Source of the DNA: Arcuatula senhousia
Lineage: Eukaryota > Mollusca > Bivalvia > Mytilida > Mytilidae
Direction: 5' to 3'
DNA: 64,000 bases
NCBI GenBank assembly: GCA_963971305.1
Contig: OZ020307.1
Span: forward strand, 10,615,501-10,679,500
Both the position numbers and the translations under genes were made by a program. This document shows positions 12,904-25,087 of this stretch, piece by piece; within the stretch, counting starts at the first letter, position 1; the number at the start of each line of letters is the position of its first letter. Under the pieces are notes generated by a model, which saw only the letters and a program-made list of their open reading frames with translations, searched no databases and had not been told where the DNA came from.

Positions 12904-14295
12904 CATGAGGAAAAAATATAACTTAGAATATGGAAATGATGGAGAAGTGGGTGTGGCAAATGTTTTTGTCATAGGTATTTGATATCATAGCAACTACTTA
13001 TCACAGCATCTATATACTTACCTGTTAAGTCTGAGGCAACTCGCTTTAAACTCATGCTTAAAGGCGCCAAATATTTTTGTTTTTTAAATTTTCATTGATC
13101 TTCAATTTTTTACAAATCTCTTACAAGCAGCTCATCAAAACTTGACAGCCCTTTTCATATTTTGTATACAGCATTAGCAAGAGGTCCCATATTGTTGTAT
13201 TTGACTTCAGGGTCTGTTGCTCATATACTTCCTGTTTTACGAGGTCCAGCCATTTTTCACTTGGACAGATTTTCATTATGTTATTCAAGATACATTGCTA
13301 ATTATTTGTTTTATTTATATGTTAGCAGTTTTTTGTCGGTGTGTCTGTATATTAATGCATTGGTTTGTCATAATGGTAAATGGAAACACTGAAAAATAAT
13401 CTATTTATTAAAAAGTAATGGGGAAAAGAAATAAATGTAGAATTATAAATCTTGTCATCATTTGATAAAAACAAAACTGTAAATAAATGCTGGACAGGAC
13501 ATTAGTGTCTTTATCATACATTTTCTTTTTTGTCTTTGATAACATTTTATCATTAACATCGTTACTGTGTGTTATTTATGTATTCACATCATTGTTTTGA
13601 TGTATGTAGTATATGTATTGTTTGTTATGTACATGTAATATAACCATTATTTAAGGAGTATGTTATATATATATATATATATATTGTTTCTGAAACTCAC
13701 CTTAAAACTGTATAAATAAATGATTCTGTAAAAGCTACTGGTTTATAAATATTATAAGTTGAGTTGAAATATATTCTTTTGGCCAGCAAACTTTAAAGGG
13801 GTGGCACTATTACTGTAAGCATATATATTTTTGTGGCTGCTAATTTTCGTACATTCAACCCAAATGTCTATTTTGCAGGTTGTATTAGTACTATTTTTCA
13901 TGCATTTTGATTGACTACGAATATAGTGAAAAGAAGTACACAGCAAAAATTACAACATTTACAGTATGTGTTCTGTAAATCAATTATTTAATGAACTAGA
14001 GAAGCAAAGATTGTTTTCAAACCAATAAACTCAAATTAAAAAAAAATTACATGTTTTTTGGACAGAGAAAAAAGGGTATTGTCATTTTACATTTTGCAAT
14101 GCTCCTCTGTACAATTTGAATAAAAGAAACATTGACATTGAATAACTTGTTATGTTGGTTAACAATACACATGAAGCAAGTAAATGTATATGACAAATAT
14201 TTGCTGACAATTTTTTTTGCAGGGGAGAGGGGAGAGGATTTGAAACACTACTTATATGTTGCACATACATTTCAGACAGAGTAATGTAAATATAT
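12904..14295. other. Non-coding; repeat scraps
   Basis: No gene seen. The stretch 13150-13260 resembles a worn repeat core (ATACTTCCTGTTTTACGA), 13664-13685 is a (TA)n run, and AATAAA occurs at 13715-13720. Fragments reading CTAATTTTCG near 13840 recall a repeat end also seen near 46850 and 48390. Confidence 0.4.
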
Positions 14296-14299
14296 ATTT

Positions 14300-14690
14300 T
14301 TTGGGGAGTACTTTTCCTATATGCGCCTGGAGGCCCATAAGGCTGTTAGCAGAGATCTCCATTCAACTCAGTCTTGCCAATCTTTTTTTCCTATTTCCCC
14401 CAGGTCTTTACAAAGCTCTAGAACTCACTGGGGATAGTTCTTCACCGAGTTTCCTTTGGTGCTCCTCTAGTCCATTTTCCATCAATTGGTGTCCCTTTTT
14501 AAGAGACTCTTGCAATGTATTTCAGGTCTCTTTGTGCATATGCGCGCCCGAACCATTTTAGTCTTCTTTGCCCATTTTTCAGGCCAGTTAATTAAAGTTT
14601 CATTTGTGATTTTTCTTTGCCAGTATCTTGGAGCACTCAGCTCCGTAATGTAGAGTGGAATAAACATTGTTATTATAGACATTGATCTTG
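14300..14690 (-). pseudogene. LINE reverse-transcriptase C-terminal remnant
   Basis: Read on the minus strand with frameshifts, this shows pieces typical of the end of an RTE/Rex-type LINE polyprotein. YWQRKITNETL, near a WPEKWAKKTK block, is followed by a degraded GRPKETWRR-like block (TRGAPKETR), a TWGK...KIGKTE stretch and a QPYGPPGA end. Stops and frameshifts break it throughout, so it is a dead fragment. Confidence 0.6.
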
Positions 14691-15069
14691 GTTTTAAGGC
14701 TGATGTTGTTGCTCTTACATATTCTGTTTAATTTGGGTAATTTATGATCAGAACTACTAGAATTGTTCAATTCATCCCTTATGTGAAATGTTAACTTTAC
14801 AAAATTGTAGTCTATATTGTTGCCTTGATTATTGTCTCGCCTGCGACGAATAGTCGCGGAAGGCTAGCGGCGGCGTAAACTCAGTTTTTGTAAAAATTTT
14901 GTTGACAATGAATTGCTTGAAATATGATAGCTAGGCATCTGATATTGGGTATACAGACAAATGAGGTTATGGTCTACGCGACTGGCACCATGTGGTGTGA
15001 CCCTGACCCCATTTCCACGCACCAGTGACTCTGTGAACTTAGGTCTTCTTTTCAGGCCGAAAACTTTTT

Positions 15070-15933
15070 GGCACAGGATACGGTTACGGCAAATTTGGGC
15101 AAAACCGTAACAATAATAAAATCTTATTGTTACGGCAAAGACGAAAATCGGGAACGGATGACGGGACGGAGACCGAATCATTTACGACGTAACAATAAGA
15201 ATTTTCTAATTGTTACGGCACTTATTATTACGGCAAAAAGATATAGATCCATATAGTGACGATATGAAATAATTAAAGATTAAAAAATCTCATAATCTAA
15301 ATTTAACTCAAAGTTTTTTTGATAACTTACTGCACATGCGACACATGCAACCAATAAGTGGCTTTCGGGTTTTGTTTTAATCCCGCACATTTCAAGGCAT
15401 CCATCACAGACGATGGTAGCAATTTAATACAAGTACGTCTAAATCTATCTTCAGTTTCAAAGCTCGGACTATCATTTAATTTTTCCCCAAAACAACATTT
15501 TTGTTCCGGTCCGTCCATTCTTTACAATTTAAGTGTTAGATATTTCTTAAGAACATAGGAGTGTATACAGAAGAGATCGAGTTCTTTTTAGCCGGGACAC
15601 TCACTATGGCAAAAAGTTTTGTTCAACAAAAAGAAGAGCCCGGAGAATGATTTCCAATACCATCTACCGATGAACTGAATTTATTCTTTTATTGTTACTT
15701 AATTATTGTAAGTATTAGTGTAACTATAAAATATCTTATCTTTGGTAAATATCTTATGCTCATTATATCGTCCATGCCGTAAGAATAAGTGCCGTAATAA
15801 TAAGACAATTCTTATTGTTACGGTCATAATGATGATTCGGTGTCCGTCCCGTCATCCGTTCCCGATTTTCGTCTTTGCCGTAACAATAAGAATTTCTTAT
15901 TGTTACGGTTTTGCCGTAATCGTATCCTGTGCC
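15070..15933. mobile_element. Mutator-like non-autonomous element with about 170-bp TIRs
   Basis: The left end GGCACAGGATACGGTTACGG and the right end ...CGTATCCTGTGCC are inverted repeats that stay similar for about 170 bp (about 15070-15245 and 15757-15933). The arms contain further small hairpins built on CCGTAACAATAAG. The flanks carry the same 9 bp, AAACTTTTT, at 15061-15069 and 15934-15942. The uninterrupted sequence AAACTTTTTTGTAAG is seen in the other copies of the host element. Long TIRs with a 9-bp duplication are typical of Mutator-like elements. No transposase is present. Confidence 0.75.
15331..15518 (-). pseudogene. Possible captured first-exon fragment inside the Mutator-like element
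   Basis: An open frame starts with ATG at 15518, reads MDGPEQKCCFGEKLND and later KATYWLHVSHV, and meets a perfect GTAAGT donor right after 15331. This is the form of a first coding exon of 62 codons plus 2 nt. I do not recognise the protein. It could instead be the remains of the element's own gene. Confidence 0.4.
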
Positions 15934-16227
15934 AAACTTTTTTGTAAGATTAAATTAATTGTGGACAAATGAATTTCTTGAAAAGTATAATAGCTAGGCA
16001 TCTGATATTTGGTATACAGACAGTTGAGGTTTTGATCTATGCAACTGTTATCACGCCATGTGACCTTGACCCCATTTTCAATGAACTTTTTTCATGCTGT
16101 AAACGTTGATTGTAGGGGTAATGTGACAAATGAGTTTCTTGAAAAGTGCTAGGCATCTGATATTTTGGATAGTGATGAATTAGATAGGGTGTTTGGGTTT
16201 TTCACCATGTCATCTGACCTTGACCTC

Positions 16228-18122
16228 ATTTTTACCTGCGTCGCCGAAGGCGAAAGCAGGTCTAGTAGTCGGGTCACTCCGTCCGTCTGTCCGTCTGTCC
16301 GTCCGTCCCGCTATGGGGTGCCTGTCTTGTGTAATCTGAATCTCAAAAACCAAACACTAGATCTTTCTGAAATTTTACACAGTGATTACAGATATATTGA
16401 AGATGTGTACCTCCCCTTTTGGAGTCATTTTATAATTTCGTTTAGAAATTAGGGGCCCAAAAGGGGACAAAAAAGCGACTTTTTTATTTGTTTCCACAAT
16501 AACTTTTGTTTTGGTTGGCCAAATGCTATGAAACTTTACAATAATGTTACTTACCATAAAAGGAAGAGTGGGGCTGATTTTGGGTGTCCCTGCTTTTTTC
16601 GTTTAGAAATTAGGGGCCCTAAAGGGACCAAAAAAGCAACTTTTTTATTTGTTTCCACAATAACTTTTGTTCTGGTTGACCAAATGCTATGAAACTTTAC
16701 AGTAATATTACTTACCATAAAAGGAAGGGCATGGCTGATTTTGGGTGTCCCCACTTTTTTTCGTTTAGAAATTAGGGGCCCAAAAGGGGCAAAAAAAGCG
16801 ACTTTGTTATTTGTTTCCACAATAACGTTTGTTCTGGTTGACCAAATGCTATGAAACTTTACAGTAATGTTACTTACCATAAAAGGAGGGGTAAGGCTTA
16901 CTTTGGGTGTCTCCTCTTTTTTATACCCCGCTTCGAAGAAGAGGGGGGTATACTGTTTTACCCTTGTCCGTTCGTCCGTCCGTTTGTCCGTCCGTAACAA
17001 AACTTCCGTCGCAGTTTTCTAAGCAACTACATGAGATAGAGTTTTGATATTTTGTATATAGCTTTATCCTATAGTACCATATCGTGTATACCGATTTGAT
17101 GCTCCTAGGTAGTTTACTTCCTGTTTACCGAATACTTAGGTTTTACACATAATGGACAGAAATGCAAAATTTCCGTCACATTTTCCCAAGCAACTACATG
17201 AGATAGAGGTCTGATATTTTGCAAATAGCTTTATCCTATAGTACCATATGGTGTATACCGATTTTATGCTCCTAGGTAGTCTACTTCCTGTTTACCGAAT
17301 TAGGTTTTACACATAATGGACATAAAGGCAAAATTTCCGTCACATTTTCCAAAGCAACTACATGAGATAGAGGTCTGATATTTTGTATACAGCTTAATCC
17401 TATATGGTGTATACCGATTTAATGGTCGTAGGTAGACTACTTCCTGTTTACCGAATACTTAGGTTTTTACACATAATTGACATAAATGCAAAATTTCCGT
17501 CACAGTTTCCCAAGCAACTACATGAGATAGGGGTCTAAATTTTGTATGCAGCTTTTTCCTATAGTTCCATATGGTGTATAGTGGTTTTATGTTCCTAGGT
17601 CAACTAATTCCTGTCTACAGAGTATTCAAGCTTGTATGCGTGGCTTAGTTTGGGGAGCGGGGGTATCACTAGTGAGCATAAGCTCACAGATTTACTTGTT
17701 TGCTTTAGAAATTAAGGGCCCTAAAGGGGCCAAAAAAGCAACTTTTTATTTTTTTTCCACAATAACTTTTGTTTCGGATGACCAAATGCTATGAAACTTT
17801 ACAGTAATGTTACTTACCATAAAAGAAAGGGTGGGGCTGATTTAGGGTGTCCCCTCTTTTTTGTTTAGAAATGAGGGGCCCAAAAGGGGCAAAAATGTTA
17901 CTTTTTGTATTTACGGTGCAATTTATATTTTTTTAAGGGGAAATTTAAACTTTAATTTTTTTTTATATTTTTAATATTGGGTTGCATGTGACAAATATGC
18001 TTTGTAAGTCCACCATAGGATGCAAGTGTCAAAAATTATTGACTGTCCATATTGGGCCTAAAACGTACATGGTTCAACGTTTTGCCATGCGACGCAGGGC
18101 CAGACATCGATTGGTCTTGTTA
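16228..18122 (+). mobile_element. Pearl/HINE-like element (family beta, copy 1)
   Basis: It begins TTTTTACCTGCGTCGCCGAA with a hairpin (CGCCGAAGGCG; CCTGC...GCAGG), then GTCCGTCTGTCC microsatellite. About 160-bp cores follow with TAGGGGCCC and TTTCCACAATAACTTTTGTT. It ends GCGACGCAGG, complementary to the start, followed by an imperfect hairpin and CTTGTT. It is split by another element at 16921-17700. A reverse-oriented relative lies at 33912-35028. Confidence 0.75.
16921..17700 (+). mobile_element. Pearl/HINE-like element (family gamma) nested in beta
   Basis: It starts ATACCCCGCTTCGAAGAAG after a T run. It has a GTCCGTCCG microsatellite and four cores of about 160 bp (AACTACATGAGATAGAG, TACTTCCTGTTTACCGAA). 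The 3' end has GAGCGGGGGTAT, then the hairpin GTGAGCATAAGCTCAC and a terminal CTTGTT. The flanking beta sequence resumes with GCTTTAGAAATT, so insertion was into a T run with no visible duplication. Confidence 0.75.
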
Positions 18123-18340
18123 CACTAAATTACTGTTAAATTTGTTTTTTTTGTAATGACTATGATATCTATCACTATTTGGTCCACAGGAAAATGTTAT
18201 CTATAACTAACCTCTGATATCAAGAACTCAAGGCCTAGGTAAACTTTTAATGCATTTTGTTATTATGCCAACAAGCGAGAATTAATAAGGAATAGTTGAA
18301 TAACTAGGTACTGATGGTGCGGGCAGACGATACATACTTT

Positions 18341-19215
18341 AGTGTTAACTCTTTTTATTTCTTAGCACATTTTATATTTTGAGCTTTTTTGTCGTATCTT
18401 ACATTTTATTTTGTTCCTCCTTTTCCAGATGACCGATAGTAACGTGTCGGTTATGCTATAAATAGCAAGCAGGAACTGCTTACTCTTCCTGGGCACCTGA
18501 ATATACTCTTACGACTTGAGTTTTTGTTGTTGATTGCTATACAGTTGTTTCGTGTTCAGTTTATGTTGTCTGTTTCTTTGTGCTGTTCTCTTTCTTGTTT
18601 AAGGGTTTTAAATTTGCCCTTTCGAATGCCCCTTTGGTACCTCTTTGCTTCTTATAGTATGGAGTGAACATGCTGAGAAAATTGTTGTTTCTCGTGTTGT
18701 TCTAATTATTGTGAAGTTTTCTCCCTTTTATCTTACTTCATCTTGTTTTTTGTATTGCCTGTAAAGCAAAGCGGGACATGGGTGTCACTTTACTTTTACT
18801 GTCATTTAAATAAATATTTATTTTATATAGTTTTATGAGCACCTCCTTATTTCAAGAATGGATCGGTCCTATATTGATGAAACTATGTTATTATATTTTC
18901 AAGTAGTAGCTTAGCAATGTCACATCTTCCACATTTTGACCTTAATTTTTCGGTTGAATGTTTGCATTTTAAAAGCACCTCCATATATCTAAATTAGGTT
19001 AACGAATGCTATCAACATAAAATGTTTTGGTAGTCCGTAACCCTTCCCATCTTTTGAACCCCTCACAGAATGAATAAATTAAGTAAATGACAATATTTAA
19101 AGTAATATGAAGATAACGGTATAGATGTATGTTATCAGTGTGATAATTTATGGATAAATCTTTCTAAGTCAGATGTCCACCACTTAATTCAGATTTACTG
19201 GTTGGAGAATACATC
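18341..19215. other. Upstream flank of the aldolase gene
   Basis: No gene seen. 18460-18640 contains GCAAGCAGGAACTGCTTACTC and long T-rich stretches and looks like another dispersed repeat. The promoter of the aldolase gene should lie in or near the last few hundred bases, but no core motif stands out. Confidence 0.35.
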
Positions 19216-22200
19216 ATGGGCGAATCTAGGGTAAGTCCTTTAGATTGAAGAATAAAACAGTTCTTTCCTAGATCATGTAACGGTTCGACTCTATTAATTT
19301 ATAGTTTGTACTTGTATTCCACTTTTTAGTAGAGGGTTTGACATTGCTGGTGAAAAAAGAAAACATTAATATGCCCAAAGTTCATTGTTTTCATTGTGCT
19401 TTTACAAACATTTGGGTTCACCCAGTTATACCATATTCATATACCATATATACATATTCTTTTTTACTACAACTACAATCAGACCGATTTACAAGTATCA
19501 GCAACATGGAAATCTTTACCTGCAGTATAACAATATCAAAGATGTTAAAAATTACATTTGATACCAATCGTAACTCATGTAATGCCTGCAACTTTGTTCT
19601 AATTCTGATTTGAATAGGCGAAAAGGCAATTTCTTTGTTGGCAAATGACACTTAACCTTGTCTTGGCTATTAAATAATGTTTAGACCGATTGTAAGACGG
19701 CTATATAGCTGAGATCACCGGCATTCGAAATTCCAGGTTTCTTTTAATCGATGATTCTAAAATTGCCCCTGGTATATCAAATTCGAATTATACGGTGTAG
19801 TATTTTCACTTTCATGAATTCAGACTTAGATAAAGTTAGCTTAAAGTGTATTGAACATTCGCACCAATAAATGTCTGGAACTCTATAGCTCACGTTTGTT
19901 TTGAAGGATACATTACAGCTTATAAGAAATTGTTCACGTAAACTTCAAACCACCCCAGACCTAGGTTGATATTAGCGGGTTAAGGGTTTCAATTCATCTC
20001 TTTTGTTATAATGTTTTATGCTCTTAGTATTCAATATTGGTGTTCGGTGTTCCTTTTGTCAATCTTTCGGGCTGCTATTCGTAGCTTTTAAAAAAAGAAA
20101 GTTGGACAATAGTTAAAAACATATAAAAGGTAGAAACACACCAAACAAGCAATAAAAAAGAAATCAAAATGTAAATAAGCCGCTGGCCCCTTTTTGGGAA
20201 GCTCTTTTGGGTCGTTTTAATATTTTTTTTAGTTTCACGGACCGCTAAATCAGAAAATTTCAAATATATAGGACCATTAAGAGCTACGTAACTGTAGCAC
20301 CGAGTCTTTAAAACAACGAAAAATACGTCAGGCGTTGCGAAAACTACTGCCTGAAACTTAGCTGTACTTTAGATTTCTATAGTCTTAATGTTGTCTATGA
20401 TAATACTTACAGAAATTCGGGAACTTCAAGGTTACAGGGGGAGTCTGTGCTCCATTCAATTTGTTTAAAGATAATGGGTAAGTCCAGTCACAATAGTTTA
20501 ACTGTTTGAACATTGTGCCTATTCATACGTTACAAAACATCAATCAAGTCCACCCAACTCCCTGTATTATCTATATATATGTACACTGGAATCAATATTT
20601 AACTCATATACATATCCCAAAAAAAATGGAGAGAAAAACTTCACTTCAAAGAGATTTCCAACTTAGAGACAAAAAATAAAATAACTAAAATAAAACCAAG
20701 AATACAAATAAATATAATTACATGTATTACCATATGAGTTGAGTGCCTTGGTTGGTGGTTAAAAAGAACTGAACATTGCATATTACTTGATTTTTAGAGA
20801 ACTGAACCCGGATATCATGGAAGATTATGCCAAGTACTTGGTAGATCAAAAGTTTACTTATCTTTTCGGTATGTGATTTAATATAATGTTCATTCGAAAC
20901 TCATTTTCGTTTTTTTGTGTGAGTTGGTGTTTTTTTAATGGAATTTTCTTTATTTGTTTTGTGTTTTCTGTAGCACTTGTCAATGTCTTTAGTATATTCT
21001 ATTTTTTTTTGGTTAAACGGATTTTTGAAAATGGAAAGCCACCCTGTTTTCTTTGTGTTCAAGCAAGTAACAAAATTATTTCTTTGATTTTAGTCATGGT
21101 TTTGTTGTTTGTAGACTTGGTATTAGCACTGCGTCTTTCTACATTTTGCTATATATGATATTGTATTCAATATAAACGTAATATCTATTTGATTTCTCAA
21201 TTCAATTAATGAAAGCATTGCATTGATTCCACCTTGATATAACCTGAATGATCTTCATCTGTTTTTTTTTCTGTTTTAAAGTTAATGGTACGCTGGCAGA
21301 GGGACTATCGTTAACACAGTCCGAACGTAAACAAACAGCGGAGGCATGGGTCAAGGTGGCAAAGGACAGGTCTGTGTTTTCTACGCTAACTCTGTATTTC
21401 TTCTAGTAACTACTAAAGCCAGATCTATAGCTTCATTCCTTTATATTCTACCATGGTTTTTTTCACGCTTTATCTTTTTATGAATTTATTAAATCTAAAT
21501 TTTGATATTTTGTCCTTTTATATTACCACCGATACAACTTGGCCTGCGGAGTAAACGACTAGCAGTGATGACTCGTGACTATATCAATTTGAATGCTTTA
21601 CACAAAACAATCAACTAGTATCAATGTCTCCGGAACACTTGAAATGGTACTCGAAAGGTCTGTCATTTTTTTTCTATTTCAAGATTTGTCTTTTGTTTGT
21701 GTTTCAAAGATTTCTATAACAATGATTTTATTTCAGACTTGGAATAATTTTGCACATTGGAGCAGCTAACTATAAGGATTCACGAGAACTTGTAAGTTAA
21801 GTCTTAATTTTGTTTAAAAGTTATATAAGCCTACATTTAGAGTCAAATTGATAAGATACAACAAAAAAGCAATTAAAAGACGAAAATGGCGATTTGGAAT
21901 CGAACGAATAACAGAAAAAAAACCCAGATTCTTTCCATGTCTTTCACTGCAAACAAAGACAAAAGTCGAGAACTAACATTTTGTAAATTTTAAATCCAAC
22001 TTTTTGTATCAATAAAGTAAGCTTGTCACTTTCTTAAATTTTGCAGGAAAGATCTAGTGCATCACAGTCGAAAGTAAAAAAAATGATTATCATGAATGGT
22101 ACTGTACTGTTCTGATTGCGAATTAGAATGTTTGTTCTATGTTTTAGGCCAAACATGCAGAAGAGATAGGAGTGAATGCCATTGCTTGTTTCGCCCCTTC

Positions 22201-24715
22201 ATACTATAAACCGGAATCAGAAGGTAGGATGTTACTTGAACACATTATAACATAATTTAATTTGGCTGTTGAACCTACAGTAGACAAAATTTTGCTTAGC
22301 ATTAGGTACGTATGGAGTTGTTGTTTCTTCGTATTGTTATTGTTTTCTGAAACAGCTGTGTTAATATTTCTAATTACATCGTATAATATAAATGTAAACA
22401 GCAAACATTTACAAACTTTCATAACGAAAACACAAAATGCAAAAAAAAAGAAGAAAAAAAATATCTCGTGTTGTATTTTCTGGGTTTACCGATTTCAGAC
22501 TCCCGTAATCCGAATGCGTCTTCTTTTCAATCATAATGTGGCTTAGGGTGGGAGTGGGCTGGGGGAATGAGAATTTAAGATTTTAACATATAAATGTTAA
22601 AGAATAAGGTCGGACCATTAATCGCATTGAGCTTTTAAGGAATTACATACATAAAGTTTAAGTTATTGCTTCTATGTTTTAGAAATGGTAGTTGAGTACT
22701 TAGAGTCTGTTGCTGCTGCCGCTCCTAACACTCCATTCTATTACTACGCCATCAACTTTATGACTGGAATTCATTGTAAGACATCTTTTATAAATGATAA
22801 CTTGTTTTGGAGATTTCTAATATTCCTTGAAAAAATGGATTTGTATTCAGATCCGTTTTACTGGTTTAGAAAGACTACAATTTTGTTCAGAATTTGATAG
22901 AAATGTGATTTTTTCTTCTTCTGTTTTATTGTTGTATGGTGTATTTCAGTGAATGAAAGCAAAGTTTTAGAGTTAGCCGAGAAAAGGATACCAACATTAG
23001 TGGGTATAAAACACTCAAGTAAAGAATTACCGAGTGCACATAAATGTATGATGCTTAAACCTAGGATGGATGTTCTGATGGGGTCTGATGTGGTAAGTTA
23101 TTATAGAAGCATAAAATATTAAAAGGTGTTGTACAGTGGCTAGTTAAAAGGTAAACAAAACAATAGTTTAGAAGGTAAAACCACATTTAAAAGGTAAAAT
23201 CCAAACAAGAAAATCCCAATAAAAGGTAAAAATTAATAAAAAAACTAAAAGATGCCCAAATTTTCAGACTACAAGTCCTTCCTCAGGGGCTAAAAGAAGG
23301 GGCATCTTTTAGTTTTTTTTATTAATTTTTACCTTTTTGAAAAAAATTTCAAAACTACAAGATTAACCTTTCTATGTCTGGGAGTTGAATTATCTAATGA
23401 TTTTAATGATGTTGAAATTTCAACTGTAAGTTTAAACTTTGATTTTTTCCAACACAAAAATGTTGGTGCAAACCCGGGTTAATTAACCTCGGTGAGTGAG
23501 CTCCAATGAAATTACAACAAAGTTCAAGGCGAACATTTTCAATTTGCCTACGTGTTAAAGAATCACAAAGGGTTCCCAAAATAATAAAGGATATAAGACT
23601 AAATGATATCTATTAACGTAATTGTATTTATTTACAGCAAATATTAACAGCATTTAGTCTTGGCATGGAGAGTTCTGTGATAGCTCCATTTTTGGGGAAG
23701 ATGTTTGAAAAACTGAAAGCCGCCTTTGATAAAGGTGACATGGAGACAGCTAGAAAATATCAGGTTATTTTAATACACCTTTCATTTGTTCATGGTTACA
23801 TCTGCCATGAAAAGTAGAAATAAAGTAAAAGTAAAATTGTTTATTATTCCTACCTTAATGCAAAACTGCATGGTCAGCTTAACCAGGAAAAAAGGAAACA
23901 TATAAACACAGACTTAGGAAGGTGTCATTAGTTTGAAATTATAAACACAAATGAGAACTGCACGAAGAAAAAGACAGCATAAAACAAAACAACTGAATTG
24001 CAATCAACAATGCCAACTCAACTCGTAACAAGGATACCTACAAGTTAGACATATTGAACATTTGAAACGTTTAGTACAGACTTTGATATATAGAAATCAA
24101 CTGGAGTCCTGTGTGTTGTCTATGGTCTGGTGGTTCTAACTTCTTGTCATTTTTTATGAAATAGTTTAAAGCGTTGTTTATTTTCAGGCTGAGTTACAGG
24201 TTGTTAACAATATGAGAGGCGCCTTTGGTAAGTTTATGATATTCGTCAATTAGCTTTAAAAAGTGTACTGCATTCTGTATAATTATCAAGGAGAATTGAA
24301 AAAAAAACATTTAGTCTACATACATATACTTTAAGTTGTTTTCTCTTGTCTATCAATTAATTCATTTTTTTCTTCTTCGTTTTTTTAACGATTAAAATTT
24401 ATCATGAAAATGTGTATGAAAAAAATTATATATAAAACAACCAACATTTGCACATAGTGAGTTGCGTCATAAAAACCTTCTCTCGACATTCTCGCTATAA
24501 CTTAGTGTCAAAGAGTTCATTTTAATGGAGAATTTTCAGCAGGGGTTTAATATTATCTTTCCATTTCAGGTGGGGGTATCAATGCGGCCAAAGCATTCTT
24601 TAACATTGTTTCCGGGTTGAATGCTGGTCCCTGTAGAATGCCCATCAGGACCCTCAATGCTGATGAAACTGCTAGACTCAAAGCAATGATTGATGCCTCT
24701 GGTCTTTTCAAATAA
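19216..24715 (+). CDS. NPL: N-acetylneuraminate lyase-family aldolase
   Basis: Exons are 19216-19230, 20413-20477, 20798-20868, 21282-21369, 21737-21791, 22148-22223, 22683-22775, 22950-23092, 23638-23763, 24188-24227 and 24570-24715. All have GT/AG borders and the phases join to 305 aa, the usual length for this TIM-barrel family. The 15-nt first exon (MGESR) is chosen because it ends in phase 0 at GTAAGT. Family members cleave N-acetylneuraminate to pyruvate and ManNAc through a lysine Schiff base. Visible here are TGGVCAPFNLFKDNG, EGLSLTQSER, the TPFYYYAINFMTG segment holding the catalytic Tyr, and VGIKHSS with the Schiff-base Lys. Odd points: the usual GS/TTGE carboxylate-binding loop reads GTLAEG, the DE pair after G reads GSDV, and NIPALSG reads AINFMTG. 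Sialic acid may therefore not be its substrate. The fold assignment is firm; the symbol is by family. Confidence 0.88.
23222..23338. repeat. Foldback inverted repeat in aldolase intron
   Basis: AAAGGTAAAAATTAATAAAA...CTAAAAGATGCCC (23222-23257) is repeated inverted at about 23299-23337 with one indel, around a 41-bp loop. It is probably a small MITE or foldback insertion in the intron 23093-23637. Confidence 0.65.
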
Positions 24716-25087
24716 CATGGGTTAATTTTGATACTGGACCATTTGGGGGATTTCGAAAAAATATCTCCGGATCAATTGACGTTTCGAAAATGGAGTTGTT
24801 AAAAATAAATAAATCAATACAAAAGTAATTTAAAAACAAATGTTCAAGACTTGTTAATCTTAATGATAATATTGAATGATGAAAAAAGAGCATTTACACA
24901 TTTATATTTTACATGTTAAAAGATTTAAAAATAGTACAAAAACTGATAGACTTTTGAAAAGATATAAAAAGAGTAACTATTAAATAAACGTAATGTATTG
25001 TACCTCGACAAGGATCTAAGTAAGTAAGTAAACGATTTTCTTTGTCTTAAATGGACCTCAAGTTAGATCACCTTAAAGCTACGATGG
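24716..25087. other. Convergent gene spacer
   Basis: This 372-bp gap separates the aldolase stop and the GPCR stop, which face each other. AATAAA occurs at about 24804-24809 and again near 24982 and could end the aldolase mRNA. Confidence 0.45.

Larger units (their letters stand above)
14834..18340 (+). mobile_element. Outer pearl/HINE-like element, nested (family alpha, copy 1)
   Basis: It starts GTCTCGCCTGCGACGAATAG with an internal GCGAC/GTCGC hairpin. The cores match the family copy at 45855-46830 (GCTAGGCATCTGATATT, CATGTGACC, GACCCCATTT). The tail near 18300-18340 reads GATGGTGCGGGCAGACGATA, close to the GCAGGCGAGACATA end of the other copy. It is interrupted by a Mutator-like element (15070-15933) and by a second HINE-like element (16228-18122). 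Confidence 0.65.

Noticed and set aside
16551..17000. 149-aa minus-strand open frame
   Set aside because: It lies across beta-family cores and a GTCC microsatellite; the peptide itself repeats with the core length.
20886..21158. 90-aa hydrophobic open frame in the aldolase gene
   Set aside because: It lies in an intron with T-rich sequence; the hydrophobicity follows from base composition and no exon borders fit.
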